Positions 25,651 to 34,990 of a stretch of 64,000 bases of DNA are shown one piece after another. The notes beneath the pieces were generated by a model that saw nothing but the letters and a program-made list of their open reading frames with translations, made no database searches and was not told where the DNA came from. The stretch covers positions 1 through 64,000 of the forward strand of contig JBDVKF010000049.1 in NCBI GenBank assembly GCA_039960995.1. Direction: 5' to 3'. The translations under genes were made by a program, and so were the position numbers. The DNA comes from JABSSA01 sp039960995. Lineage in GTDB: Bacteria; Pseudomonadota; Alphaproteobacteria; Rhodobacterales; Rhodobacteraceae. Each line of letters opens with the position of its first letter. Within the stretch, counting starts at the first letter, position 1.

Positions 25651-26667
25651 CTAGTACCAGCCAACCTCATCAAAGATCTTCTGAGCAGTTGGCACGTTCT
25701 TTGCCACTTTGCTGAGATCGATGGCATCGGGGCGGAACAGCCCAAGCTGCGCCACTGACGCACTTAGCCCGACACCGGGAACCGACGGGTATTCGTCATT
25801 CCCGCCACTGAAATGCTTCTGGGCTGAATCACTGGCGAGGTATTCCAAGAACTTGATCGCGTTTTCCCGGTTTGGCGCGTGCGCGGCAACGCCTGCACCT
25901 GACAGGTTCATATGGGTCCCTTCCGCATTTTGCGCCGGGAAAATCCAACCGATATCTGGCAATGCCTCTTCGGGCAGGCCTTTCACGCCTGTTCGCAACG
26001 CGCGGGCAAAGTAATAAGTGTTGGCCACCGCAATATCGCACTGACCTGATACAAGCGCGCGAAGCTGATCTGTATCGCCGCCTTGCGGTTCCCGCGCAAA
26101 GTTGACAACCATACCGTCAGCCCACGCTCGCGCGGCGTCTTCCCCGTGGTTTTCGATGATCGCTGAAAGCAATGTTTGCGAATACGCGTTTGACGAAGAC
26201 CGGTGGCACACCATCCCCTGATATTCCGGGTTTGCTAGGCTTACGTAATCCAAGGGCGGGTTCGCCACATCTTTCTTGTCATAAAAGATGATCCGCGCCC
26301 GTTGCGAGAAGCCAAACCATTGATTGTCGGAATCCTGCAAGTTGCTTGGCACGCGGGCTTCTAAGACGGGGCTGTCGATAGATTGCAAGACGCCAGCAGT
26401 TTTCGCCCGCTCTAACCGCGATGTATCCACGGTGATCAAAACATCCGCGGGCGAATTGCGTCCCTCGGCCTGCAGCCGGGTGATAAGCTCGTCCCCCTTG
26501 CCTTCGATGCGGTTGATTGTGATTCCGGTCAGGTCTTCGAAATCTGAATAAAGCCGATCATCAGTGTCGTAGTGTCTCGATGAATAAAGGTTCAATTCAC
26601 CTTCCGCATAAGCACCAGATGCCAATGCCGCGCAAAGGGCTGCGCCAAGAGCCAACTTTGTTTTCAT
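25651..26667 (-). CDS. Fe(3+) ABC transporter periplasmic binding protein (FbpA/FutA type)
   Basis: The 338-residue product starts at the ATG at 26667, preceded by GGAGG and followed by a signal peptide (ALGAALCAALASGAYA-EGE). The mature start GELNLYSSRHYDTDDRLYSDF is typical of ferric-iron binding proteins. The segment VANTYYFARAL contains the adjacent tyrosines that bind iron in FbpA and FutA. No permease or ATPase gene lies next to it, so the binding protein must work with components encoded elsewhere. A minus-strand terminator follows. Regulation by iron is expected but no operator was recognised. Confidence 0.88.
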   Translation of the reverse strand: MKTKLALGAALCAALASGAYAEGELNLYSSRHYDTDDRLYSDFEDLTGITINRIEGKGDELITRLQAEGRNSPADVLITVDTSRLERAKTAGVLQSIDSPVLEARVPSNLQDSDNQWFGFSQRARIIFYDKKDVANPPLDYVSLANPEYQGMVCHRSSSNAYSQTLLSAIIENHGEDAARAWADGMVVNFAREPQGGDTDQLRALVSGQCDIAVANTYYFARALRTGVKGLPEEALPDIGWIFPAQNAEGTHMNLSGAGVAAHAPNRENAIKFLEYLASDSAQKHFSGGNDEYPSVPGVGLSASVAQLGLFRPDAIDLSKVAKNVPTAQKIFDEVGWY

Positions 26668-26853
26668 GTCCAGCCTCCAGACTGTAAAACAATATTTGCG
26701 TGCAAAACGACACTGCTTGCCCCAATTATCAAGCACTTTCTGATCTTTTTTGTCAGAATTGATGATCAGTGATTGATTTCAGGCCTGGTATTTTTCTAAA
26801 CGGCCTCGAACCATGCCTAGTGACACACCACAGCCCAAAGACAACAAGATTCC

Positions 26854-27363
26854 TCATGAGCAGGATCCAACAGCTTTCGGTGTGTTTTCCGACGCGGGCG
26901 TTGGCAAAGCCTGCGCCAGCTCTTCCAACCATTCCATCACTGTGGTTGTGTCATTCCCTTCACACAGCATCATCAATTCAATCCGTGCATGTTCGGGGCG
27001 ACCCCGTCGCACACTGGAAATGGCAATCATCAAACGGCGCTCATGCTCACTCAGGATGCGGGCACAACCCGGGCAATCGGGGTTAGAGAACGTGAAAACA
27101 GATTTTCTGCTGATCCGGATCGATTGAAGCACCTTGAGAATCAAAGTCGCCAAGCGGGCCCCTGACTCATAGTCAAACACAAGTTCAGCAAAAGCGAATG
27201 CCCTGATCCAATGTTGCTGTGACGGCAAGGCGAACGTGTTGAAAAACAGCCGTGCGATATCAAGGCACTGTCTCTCGGCACCATCAAAGGATGTGTCGGC
27301 TAACAATTGTTCATGTCCGTTCGGGACGCGATCACAAAAGGACGAATCGTGCGATGTTTTCAT
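26854..27363 (-). CDS. Unknown soluble protein with a CPGC motif, divergent from pobA
   Basis: The ATG at 27363 has GGGAG upstream and gives a 169-residue protein; the open frame continues upstream to 27510 without support. The protein is mainly helical and holds a CxxC pair in FTFSNPDCPGCARILSEHE, which could bind metal or be redox-active, plus single cysteines elsewhere. I do not recognise the family. It is divergently oriented to the pobA-pcaHG operon, a place where a regulator such as PobR or PcaQ is often encoded, but no helix-turn-helix motif is apparent. Confidence 0.55.
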   Translation of the reverse strand: MKTSHDSSFCDRVPNGHEQLLADTSFDGAERQCLDIARLFFNTFALPSQQHWIRAFAFAELVFDYESGARLATLILKVLQSIRISRKSVFTFSNPDCPGCARILSEHERRLMIAISSVRRGRPEHARIELMMLCEGNDTTTVMEWLEELAQALPTPASENTPKAVGSCS

Positions 27364-27639
27364 GTCGCACTCTCCCAGAGGATCTGGTGAAACGAATGGT
27401 TCTTGTGAGTCATATGCAAGCGGCCTTCCTATGGCACTGCTCCGCCATTTGGGCGAAGTGTTTCGTCGGGCCGGGCTGCTCTGAAGACAGAGATCACTGG
27501 GATGCAACAATACCTGATTATTTTAATCAGGAAAATCAAGTTAAAAACTGAAACAAAGTGTATTCAACGCTTCTTCTTGTTTTTCAAAGTTTTTTGATGA
27601 TCATCCAAGTAAACAAGCCCAAGGATCCTCAATCAAGCT

Positions 27640-28809
27640 ATGAAGACCCAAGTTTGTATAATCGGCGGCGGCCCGTCGGGATTGTTATTGTCCCAATTGC
27701 TGCACACCCGTGGGATCGACAGCGTTGTGTTGGAACGCAAAACCAAAGCCTATGTCTTGGGGCGCATTCGTGCCGGGGTACTGGAACAAGGTCTGGTCCG
27801 TTTGATGGAAATGGCGGGATGTGCGGATCGTTTACACGCCGAAGGGTTTTTCCACGATGGTACGCTGATTTCCTACGGGGACGAGATGTTTCGCGTGGAT
27901 TACGCCGCGCATACTGGCAAACCAGTTGTTGTCTATGGGCAAACCGAACTGACCCGCGATCTTTACGAAGCCAGAGAAGCCTCGGACGCGATTATATTAT
28001 ACAATGTGCAAGACGTCGAAATCTGTGATCCTAAAAGTAACGCACCCTATGTCACCTGCGTTCACGACGCAGAAACCCTGCGGATTGACTGTGATTTTGT
28101 CGCCGGATGCGATGGGTTTCACGGTGTCAGTCGCTTGACCATCCCGGACACGGTCCGGCAAGATTTTGAAAAAGTGTACCCGTTTGGATGGCTCGGCGTT
28201 CTCAGCGAAACGCCCCCCGTAAATCATGAACTGATCTATTCCAATTCTGAACGCGGCTTTGCCCTGTGTTCGATGCGAAACGAACAACTCAGCCGCTATT
28301 ACATTCAATGCGACCTATCAGATTGCCCCGAAAACTGGAGCGATGATGCCTTTTGGGCTGAACTGAAGCGCAGAATTCCCAAAGAACAGGCTGAAAATCT
28401 GATCACAGGTCCGTCCATCGAAAAAAGCATCGCACCCCTGCGATCCTTTGTGACGGAACCTATGCAATGGGGCCGTTTGTTTTTGTGTGGGGATGCGGCA
28501 CATATCGTCCCGCCCACCGGGGCGAAGGGTTTGAACACGGCAGCCTCTGACGTGCATTATTTATTCGACGCGCTCAGCCAGTATTATCAAACGAACGACA
28601 CAACAGGGATCAACACCTATTCCGACAAAGCACTGGCCCGTGTCTGGAAAACAGAGCGGTTCAGCTGGTGGTTCTCATCCCTGTTGCATCGATACCCGGA
28701 TCAGTCCGAATTTGATCGCAAAATGCAGATCGCGGAACTAGAGTTCTTGCGCACGAACACCGCAGCACAGCAAGCTATGGCGGAAAACTATGTGGGGTTG
28801 CCCTATTAG
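27640..28809 (+). CDS. pobA: 4-hydroxybenzoate 3-monooxygenase
   Basis: The 389-residue flavoprotein has the length of PobA. FAD-binding motifs are in order: IIGGGPSGLLLSQLL at the N-terminus (GxGxxG), VAGCDGFHGVSR near residue 155 (DG motif) and LFLCGDAAHIVPPTGAKGLN near residue 285 (GD motif). RIRAGVLEQG near residue 45 is typical of the PobA substrate pocket. It hydroxylates 4-hydroxybenzoate to protocatechuate using NAD(P)H and O2. It is 21 bases upstream of pcaH and clearly heads an operon with it. No regulator gene is adjacent. Confidence 0.95.
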   Translation: MKTQVCIIGGGPSGLLLSQLLHTRGIDSVVLERKTKAYVLGRIRAGVLEQGLVRLMEMAGCADRLHAEGFFHDGTLISYGDEMFRVDYAAHTGKPVVVYGQTELTRDLYEAREASDAIILYNVQDVEICDPKSNAPYVTCVHDAETLRIDCDFVAGCDGFHGVSRLTIPDTVRQDFEKVYPFGWLGVLSETPPVNHELIYSNSERGFALCSMRNEQLSRYYIQCDLSDCPENWSDDAFWAELKRRIPKEQAENLITGPSIEKSIAPLRSFVTEPMQWGRLFLCGDAAHIVPPTGAKGLNTAASDVHYLFDALSQYYQTNDTTGINTYSDKALARVWKTERFSWWFSSLLHRYPDQSEFDRKMQIAELEFLRTNTAAQQAMAENYVGLPY

Positions 28810-28830
28810 GGTGGCTGAAAGGGCAGATGG

Positions 28831-29568
28831 ATGACGGATAAAAACGCGCATGGCGGATATTTTGCACGCGATATGCGTCGACAGCCTGCGGCACTTACGC
28901 CTCATTATAAAACGTCAATCAAACGCAGCCCCCAAGCCGCGCGTTTGTCGTTTCCTACAACCTTGTCCGAAGAAACAGGGCCTGTGTTTGGGCAAGACGC
29001 TATCGGTGATTTGGACAACGACCTTATTCACAACTTCGCCCAACCGGGTCAAAGCGCGATTGGACCACGCATTATCGTTTATGGCCGCGTCCTGGATCAA
29101 ACGGGCCGCCCGGTGCCCGGCGCGTTGCTGGAAGTCTGGCAGGCCAATGCCGGTGGTCGATACCGACACAAAAAGGAAGGCTATATCGCACCGCTCGATC
29201 CAAATTTCGGGGGGTGCGGGCGCACGATAACGGATGACGCAGGCGGGTACGAATTTCGCACCGTACAGCCCGGCCCCTATCCCTGGCCCAACGGCCCCAA
29301 TGACTGGCGCCCCGCCCATATCCATTTCAGCGTTATGGGCCACAGTTTCGCGCAACGGTTGATCACGCAGATGTATTTCGAAGGGGACCCGATGATCTGG
29401 AATTGTCCGATTGTCGCAACCATCCCTGACAAATCCGGCATCGAAAGCCTGATCGCACCGCTAGATATGGGCCGGACTGTGCCGATGGATGCACGGGCCT
29501 ATAAATTTGACATTGTGCTGCGCGGACACCGCCAAACCATGTTCGAAAACCGGATGGAGGGTCTGTAA
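28831..29568 (+). CDS. pcaH: Protocatechuate 3,4-dioxygenase beta subunit
   Basis: The 245-residue subunit carries the intradiol dioxygenase signature in VYGRVLDQTGRPVPGALLEV and WQANAGGRYRH. Iron ligands are expected in the Tyr of GGRYRH, the Tyr of PGPYPWPNG and both His of RPAHIHFSV. With PcaG it cleaves protocatechuate between the two hydroxyls to beta-carboxy-cis,cis-muconate. The stop codon overlaps the pcaG start (TAATG), which fits equal production of both subunits. Confidence 0.95.
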   Translation: MTDKNAHGGYFARDMRRQPAALTPHYKTSIKRSPQAARLSFPTTLSEETGPVFGQDAIGDLDNDLIHNFAQPGQSAIGPRIIVYGRVLDQTGRPVPGALLEVWQANAGGRYRHKKEGYIAPLDPNFGGCGRTITDDAGGYEFRTVQPGPYPWPNGPNDWRPAHIHFSVMGHSFAQRLITQMYFEGDPMIWNCPIVATIPDKSGIESLIAPLDMGRTVPMDARAYKFDIVLRGHRQTMFENRMEGL

Positions 29569-30185
29569 TGGCGCAATCATTGGATCGATTAAACGAAACG
29601 CCGTCACAGACGGCTGGGCCTTATGTACATATCGGGTGCACGCCAAATTTGTCAGGCATTGCGATGTACGCGGACCAAGACCTTGGTGTCGCAATGAAAA
29701 CCGGCAAGGTCCAAGGTCAAAACATAACGATATGTGGGGCCGTGTTTGACGGCACCGGAACCCCACTGCGCGACGCGTTGATCGAAATTTGGCAAGCCGA
29801 TGCGAATGGGCTGTTCAACACCCCCGCCGAAACCCGAGGGACGCCAGACCCAAACTTTTCCGGATTTGGACGTGCACCCAGTGACATGGACACGGGCGAA
29901 TTCTTGTTTGACACAGTCAAACCCGGTGCCGTCCCTTACCGGGATGGACGCATGCAAGCGCCTCATGTCACGTTTTGGATTGTCGCCCGCGGGATCAACC
30001 TTGGCCTGCACACGCGGATGTATTTTGCCGACGAAGCCGAGGCGAATGCCCAAGATCCCATCCTGACACGGCTGGAGCACCAAAACCGCATTCCAACGCT
30101 TTTGGCGCAATCCACAGGCCCAGAAAGTTACCGTTTCGACATCCATCTACAGGGCGACAGCGAGACGATATTTTTCGATATCTGA
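29568..30185 (+). CDS. pcaG: Protocatechuate 3,4-dioxygenase alpha subunit
   Basis: The 205-residue subunit has the same fold as PcaH. It shows the signature ICGAVFDGTGTPLRDALIEI and ends with SYRFDIHLQGDSETIFFDI, typical of PcaG. The iron ligands of the beta subunit are missing (HVTFWIVARG replaces the HIH region), as expected for the alpha chain. The downstream pathway enzymes PcaB, PcaC and PcaD are not encoded in this window and must be supplied from elsewhere in the genome. Confidence 0.94.
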   Translation: MAQSLDRLNETPSQTAGPYVHIGCTPNLSGIAMYADQDLGVAMKTGKVQGQNITICGAVFDGTGTPLRDALIEIWQADANGLFNTPAETRGTPDPNFSGFGRAPSDMDTGEFLFDTVKPGAVPYRDGRMQAPHVTFWIVARGINLGLHTRMYFADEAEANAQDPILTRLEHQNRIPTLLAQSTGPESYRFDIHLQGDSETIFFDI

Positions 30186-30223
30186 CTTTGGTGCGCTGCA
30201 TCTGAACGTCTAAAGGGGGGGCC

Positions 30224-32098
30224 ATGCAATACCACCTGAATGGTTTTCGACCGGGCGACCCCAGCCAAGCCAAAGCCGTCGCCCAAAACAACACGGATAT
30301 CGCGGACGTATTGATCATCGGCTGCGGACCTGCGGGCCTGACATTAGCTGCGCAACTGGCGCAATTTCCAGACATCAAAACGGTGATCGTTGACCGCAAA
30401 ACAGGGCCATTGATCATGGGGCAAGCGGACGGGATTGCCTGTCGGTCCATGGAAATGTTCGAAGCATTTGGCTTTGCCCATAAAGTCGCCCGAGAAGCCT
30501 ATTGGGTGAACGAAGTCGCCTTTTGGACCCCAGATTCAACTGGCCACGGATTGCACCGCGCAGATCGCATTCAGGACGTCGAAGACGATCTGTCTGAAAT
30601 GCCTCACACCATTCTCAGTCAGGCGCGTGTCCACGATTTCTTTTTGGACCATATGCGACAAGCCCCCACCCGGTTGGAACCGCGATACGGTCTGGATCTT
30701 GTGTCACTTGATCGCCCGGATGATCCCGAATTGCCGCTGACGGCTCGGTTTTGTCAAACGAATGAACCGCATTTGTCCGAAACCATCCAAGCCCACTATG
30801 TCGTGGGATGCGATGGTGCGCGCAGTCAGGTGCGCAAATCGCTGGGCCTAACGTTGAAAGGTGAGTCTGCACGCCAGTTATGGGGTGTTATGGATGTGTT
30901 GGCCGTGACCGATTTTCCCGACATTCGCCTTAAATGCGCAATCCAGTCCGCAGATCAGGGCAGCCTGCTGATCATCCCACGAGAAGGCGGATACCTAACG
31001 CGGATGTATATCGAATTGGATGCATTGGACGAAACCGAACGTGCGGCTGACAGGGCCGTCACATCGCAAATGTTGATCGCACGTGCGCAGGCAATATTGG
31101 CACCCTTTGATTTAAAAGTGGCAGAGGTCGCGTGGTGGTCAGCCTATGAGATCGGCCAACGGGTGTGCGATACGTTTGACGATGTTCCTTTGACCAAGCG
31201 CGACACCCAAACCCCTCGCGTTTTCATCGCGGGTGACGCCTGCCACACACACAGCCCCAAAGCGGGCCAGGGTATGAATGTCTCAATGGCGGATACGTTT
31301 AATCTGGGTTGGAAACTGGCCGCCGTGTTGCGCGGACAATCTGCGCCACGCCTTCTGAACACCTATTCACAAGAACGGTGCGCAAAGGCGAAAGAGCTTA
31401 TAGACTTTGACCGCGACATGGCCCGCCTGTTCAGCACCCGACCAAAGGCCCAAACCGAACAGGATCAGTTCAAAGCGTATTTCAAAAAGCACGGGCGATA
31501 CACGGCAGGTGTCGAAACGCGTTATGATCCGTCAGCTCTGACCGGATCAGCACAGCATCAAGCCTTGGCACAGGGTTTGAAGATCGGCATGCGGTTTCAT
31601 TCGGCGTCTGTCATCCGAATGGCCGATGCCAAACCAATGCAGTTAGGGCATGTGTTAAAGGCGGACGGAAGATGGCGTTTGATCGCGTTTGCCCCTGCAC
31701 AGGATTTTGGCGTCGAACACGGCACGATGTTTGATCTTTGCACCGCGATCACAGACATCGTCGCCCGCTACACCCCCACAGGTTCTGATATCGACAGCGT
31801 CATCGACACCCGTGCCGTCTTTCAAATGAGCCACCGTAAGATGGACATTGGCCAATTACATCCACTGTTACGGCCCCAAAAAGGCCAGCATGAACTTGTC
31901 GATTACGAAAAGGGTTTTTGTGCGGATGCCTCGGAAAAAGTCGACATCTTTGATCTACGCGGGATTGATCGCATAAACGGCGCATTGCTCATCGTGCGCC
32001 CTGATCAATTTGTGGCACATGTCTTGCCCCTAACCGACTTCGCGTCCCTGTCGTCCTTTTTCGAAGGCGTCATGCGACCCGTGGTCAGTTGTCGATAG
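30224..32098 (+). CDS. 3-hydroxybenzoate 4-monooxygenase-like flavoprotein (phenol hydroxylase family)
   Basis: The 624-residue protein has an FAD-dependent hydroxylase core with IIGCGPAGLTLAAQLA near residue 35, VGCDGARSQVRKSLG near 195 and FIAGDACHTHSPKAGQGMN near 345. A C-terminal thioredoxin-like domain (about 450-620) is characteristic of phenol 2-monooxygenase and MobA-type enzymes, which have similar lengths. It follows pcaG by 38 bases. In this context conversion of 3-hydroxybenzoate to protocatechuate is the most likely reaction, since it feeds the dioxygenase encoded upstream. Phenol hydroxylation to catechol is the alternative. Confidence 0.82.
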   Translation: MQYHLNGFRPGDPSQAKAVAQNNTDIADVLIIGCGPAGLTLAAQLAQFPDIKTVIVDRKTGPLIMGQADGIACRSMEMFEAFGFAHKVAREAYWVNEVAFWTPDSTGHGLHRADRIQDVEDDLSEMPHTILSQARVHDFFLDHMRQAPTRLEPRYGLDLVSLDRPDDPELPLTARFCQTNEPHLSETIQAHYVVGCDGARSQVRKSLGLTLKGESARQLWGVMDVLAVTDFPDIRLKCAIQSADQGSLLIIPREGGYLTRMYIELDALDETERAADRAVTSQMLIARAQAILAPFDLKVAEVAWWSAYEIGQRVCDTFDDVPLTKRDTQTPRVFIAGDACHTHSPKAGQGMNVSMADTFNLGWKLAAVLRGQSAPRLLNTYSQERCAKAKELIDFDRDMARLFSTRPKAQTEQDQFKAYFKKHGRYTAGVETRYDPSALTGSAQHQALAQGLKIGMRFHSASVIRMADAKPMQLGHVLKADGRWRLIAFAPAQDFGVEHGTMFDLCTAITDIVARYTPTGSDIDSVIDTRAVFQMSHRKMDIGQLHPLLRPQKGQHELVDYEKGFCADASEKVDIFDLRGIDRINGALLIVRPDQFVAHVLPLTDFASLSSFFEGVMRPVVSCR

Positions 32099-32270
32099 GG
32101 GTGATGTTCTACGATAGGCGTTTTTTGGTTGCTACAGACAGTCGAGAATGAAGGCCGGCTTTACGGGTGACCTTGCTGCCTTTCGCTGGAAATACGAAAT
32201 TGCCACATTGTAGCCCGGCACAAAATTTACCAAGCTCAGCACAGTATATTCCAATACGAAAGTCTTTTTG

Positions 32271-33086
32271 ATGGTAAGAACCAGCAAGCTCGAACTCAAG
32301 GAGCAATTTTCGGATCTACGTGAAGAGGCAACCAGATTAGCGGGAAAACCATCTGATCTAGTTCAGCGGTCATCGGTCTACTATCACATGTATCAACATT
32401 CAAAGGGTAACCATGCGTTCCCCCTTCTGGCTGCCCACGGTGCGTTGTGGGGGAGTAAACATTTTGCAAGAGGCCTCAAAATTGGCCGTGCCCTGTCCAT
32501 CAGCATGATTGCAAAAACTGGTATGAAAAAGCAAAGAATGGCAGCGCTTGAGCGCTTCGCAATGGCCTTCAAAGAAATCAACAGGCAAGTCTGTGTTGAG
32601 ACATACACTTGCTATCATATGACAAGATTACACGGTGAGCACCCTGATATTGCTGAATTTATTCCTGTGGATTTGGTTGAATCGCTGAATTCTTGCCATC
32701 AGGCAACGCGAAAAGGAACGACATTGTCTGATGTGGAAAAAAGGACTCTCTTTGCGGCGTTCTTTTATTGGGAACAAGACAACATCGTGGGGCCAGGAGT
32801 GGACGCAGCTGTATCTATGATGGATTGGCCCGTTATCATGTTTCTCGCTATGAAACCTGCCGTTGGGTTTCAATATTTCAACAACACTAAATGGTTATGG
32901 TTTTCAGACTTTGCCAACAAAGAAGAGCGCATTGACAAGGGTTTGCAAGCTTTTGAATTGGCTGAATCTGCTGGCTGGAATTATGTCGAACAGTCGCTAG
33001 GATCATATAAAATCATGCCGGAGCAATTCCTAATGGACCCTGCACGGCATTTTGAGGCCATTAAGCGAAAGAGTCTTTGCTTCTAA
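32271..33086 (+). CDS. Unknown protein, possibly acquired
   Basis: The 271-residue soluble product starts at the ATG at 32271, with a weak GAAAG box. It is helical, rich in aromatic residues and histidine (SSVYYHMYQHSKGNHAFPLLAAHGALWG), and shows no motif I recognise. Codon use is more AT-rich than that of the flanking catabolic genes, and it sits in the otherwise empty gap between the pob/pca operon and the convergent box operon. This pattern fits a single-gene insertion. No signal peptide is present. Confidence 0.65.
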   Translation: MVRTSKLELKEQFSDLREEATRLAGKPSDLVQRSSVYYHMYQHSKGNHAFPLLAAHGALWGSKHFARGLKIGRALSISMIAKTGMKKQRMAALERFAMAFKEINRQVCVETYTCYHMTRLHGEHPDIAEFIPVDLVESLNSCHQATRKGTTLSDVEKRTLFAAFFYWEQDNIVGPGVDAAVSMMDWPVIMFLAMKPAVGFQYFNNTKWLWFSDFANKEERIDKGLQAFELAESAGWNYVEQSLGSYKIMPEQFLMDPARHFEAIKRKSLCF

Positions 33087-33184
33087 AACTGATGAGGAAG
33101 CTCATTTGGGCTCCAAGCAGACATTGGCGTGGGCTAATTCTCTGCGCAGGGTTTCGCCCCTATCCGCAACTGATCCCAACTCCC

Positions 33185-34063
33185 TTAATCCAGATACCCG
33201 CGGGCCTGAACTAGCTTGGTCAATTCGGTTTCCGCAGTCTGGATAGACTGGCCGGATGTGTCAAAGCTGACGTCAGCGCGCACATAAGACAGGCGGCGTT
33301 CCTCAAGAATGCGCTTGAGCTGCGCCATCGCTTCGGGTTGCCCCTCCATTGGGCGCAAATCACCCTGAGCGCGGACACGGTCCATATGTTCCGCCGGGCT
33401 GGCTTGCAGCCAAATCGTGTGGCACCGCGCCAGCAGGGTTTCAAACACGTCGCGATCACTAACGATACCACCAGCAACGGCAAGAACCACACGCTGATGG
33501 CGATCCAAAACATTGGCCAATGCTGCCGCTTCAAACTTGCGATATCCATCAACGCCGTACAGCGCCATAATCTCGGCAATGGGCATCTGTCCCATGGTTT
33601 CGATTTCCGCATTCAATTCGACAAACGGAACACCCAAAGCATCGCCCAGCCGTTGGCCAAGCGTCGACTTGCCCGCACCCCGCAATCCGATCAGACAGAT
33701 ACGACCCGCGCGCGCCGTGCCATCGGTGTCCCCATCAAACGCAGCCAAAACACGGGCGCGAATGTCCGGGCCTGCCGCGCGGAACTTTTCGGTCAGCTGC
33801 CAGATATCAGAACTGACAGGGTCGTCATCGCTAAGCAACCATTCCAATCGATGATCCAACGCTTTGGCCACACGCATCAACAGCGTGATCGAGATGTTTC
33901 CCGTCCCAGCCTCAAGCTGCGCAAGATAGCGCGGCGACACACCCGAGTTTTCGGACAAAACACGCCGTGATATGCCTTTGATTGTACGCGCGCGCCGCAC
34001 ACGTTCACCGACCCGTCCCAAAAGAACGGCAGTGTCGTTATCAATGGCAGAGGCCTTGTTCAT
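33185..34063 (-). CDS. boxR: BoxR-type transcriptional regulator (XRE domain plus shikimate-kinase-like domain)
   Basis: The 292-residue protein starts with an XRE-type helix-turn-helix (about 10-75, with GVSPRYLAQLEAGTGNISIT). A domain like shikimate kinase follows (about 115-290), with a Walker A motif in GLRGAGKSTLGQRLG. This fusion is the hallmark of BoxR and BzdR, which repress benzoate genes and release DNA on binding benzoyl-CoA. The gene is the last of the boxC-boxB-flavodoxin-thioesterase operon, starting six bases after the preceding stop, so it probably controls its own operon. TGCA/TGCT repeats spaced by 10 bases upstream of boxC and of the ligase gene are candidate operators. Confidence 0.9.
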   Translation of the reverse strand: MNKASAIDNDTAVLLGRVGERVRRARTIKGISRRVLSENSGVSPRYLAQLEAGTGNISITLLMRVAKALDHRLEWLLSDDDPVSSDIWQLTEKFRAAGPDIRARVLAAFDGDTDGTARAGRICLIGLRGAGKSTLGQRLGDALGVPFVELNAEIETMGQMPIAEIMALYGVDGYRKFEAAALANVLDRHQRVVLAVAGGIVSDRDVFETLLARCHTIWLQASPAEHMDRVRAQGDLRPMEGQPEAMAQLKRILEERRLSYVRADVSFDTSGQSIQTAETELTKLVQARGYLD

Positions 34064-34069
34064 GTCGTC

Positions 34070-34507
34070 TTAGGTACTTTCATCTGGCGCGATCAAATAG
34101 GGTTCTACGATCTTGCGCAAATGATCCGGCGCTCTTTGTGATTTGAACGCATCCGCGACCACAAACACACAGACAAACCGCCCTGAAAAGCATTCAACAC
34201 CGTCTTGCGATCCGGTGACACGAAAGGTGATGGACGCATTGCCCAGCTTTTCCGGCCACACATGACACAGCAATCGGTGGCGGGGCGTGATTGGGCTGGT
34301 GAAATCCATGGACAGGTGCACGAACGGTGTACCCACGTTGTGATCCAATTGCAGATGGTACCACCCGCCGCCCAGATGGACCTCCCACCATGCATCAATC
34401 GCATCTAAGGCCCATGTCGGAATACGCGCCGTATACGCAATTTTGGCCGGATCGCAGTCGCCCCAAGTCACACGGATTTCGTGCAGGTAGGGTGATTTAA
34501 CGTCCAT
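34070..34507 (-). CDS. Acyl-CoA thioesterase (4-hydroxybenzoyl-CoA thioesterase family)
   Basis: The 145-residue product has the hot-dog fold signature WGDCDPAKIAYTARI near the N-terminus, including the catalytic Asp region of the 4-hydroxybenzoyl-CoA thioesterase family. The start is immediately after the flavodoxin stop codon. In the box operon such a thioesterase could relieve CoA trapping by hydrolysing benzoyl-CoA or a dead-end intermediate; the exact substrate is inference. Confidence 0.82.
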   Translation of the reverse strand: MDVKSPYLHEIRVTWGDCDPAKIAYTARIPTWALDAIDAWWEVHLGGGWYHLQLDHNVGTPFVHLSMDFTSPITPRHRLLCHVWPEKLGNASITFRVTGSQDGVECFSGRFVCVFVVADAFKSQRAPDHLRKIVEPYLIAPDEST

Positions 34508-34966
34508 TCACGCGGCCTTGGATTGCAGCTGGGTCAAAATGTCTTGCGCCCAGGGTACAGCCGTATCTTCGGGCATTTCGGCTGTGGATGCGTCATAGAT
34601 ACCGCGTTCACCGACCATTTGCGCGCCACATGCCAAAAACAGCTCCATCATTTTCTGTGAGCCTTGATTGAAGGTTTCCGCGAACACCATATCGCCCAGA
34701 CCAAACACCGCAAATTGCAGACCCTTCAGATCCGGTTTTTCCGCTGCAAGGGCATCGTAAAACGGAACGGTATTTGTTGGCAAATCCCCGCTTCCATAGG
34801 TCGATGTCACAATGAAATAGAACGTTTTGACATCCAAATCGGACGGCGCGAAATCACTGAAACACGTCACGGCGGTTTCAAATCCACTGCCGACTTCGGC
34901 CTCGATGTCTTCGCACAACATCTCGGAATTACCGGTTTCCGTGCCATAAAGAAAATGCAGTTTCAT
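34508..34966 (-). CDS. Flavodoxin in the box operon
   Basis: The 152-residue protein is a stand-alone flavodoxin. The FMN phosphate loop is YGTETGNSEML at residues 8-18. STYGSGDLPTN and FAVFGLGDMVFAETF supply the isoalloxazine-contacting loops. It lies 24 bases after boxB. The classical box pathway uses BoxA, an iron-sulfur flavoprotein reductase, to pass electrons from NADPH to BoxB; no such gene is in the window. A flavodoxin at this place may be the direct electron donor to BoxB, reduced by a housekeeping reductase. That role is inference from position. Confidence 0.82.
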   Translation of the reverse strand: MKLHFLYGTETGNSEMLCEDIEAEVGSGFETAVTCFSDFAPSDLDVKTFYFIVTSTYGSGDLPTNTVPFYDALAAEKPDLKGLQFAVFGLGDMVFAETFNQGSQKMMELFLACGAQMVGERGIYDASTAEMPEDTAVPWAQDILTQLQSKAA

Positions 34967-34990
34967 ATCCTCGATACCTTCACCTTTGGC

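Noticed and set aside
34508..34966. The boxA gene
   Set aside because: The product is a 152-residue flavodoxin without iron-sulfur cysteines or an NADPH-binding domain, so it is not the BoxA reductase.
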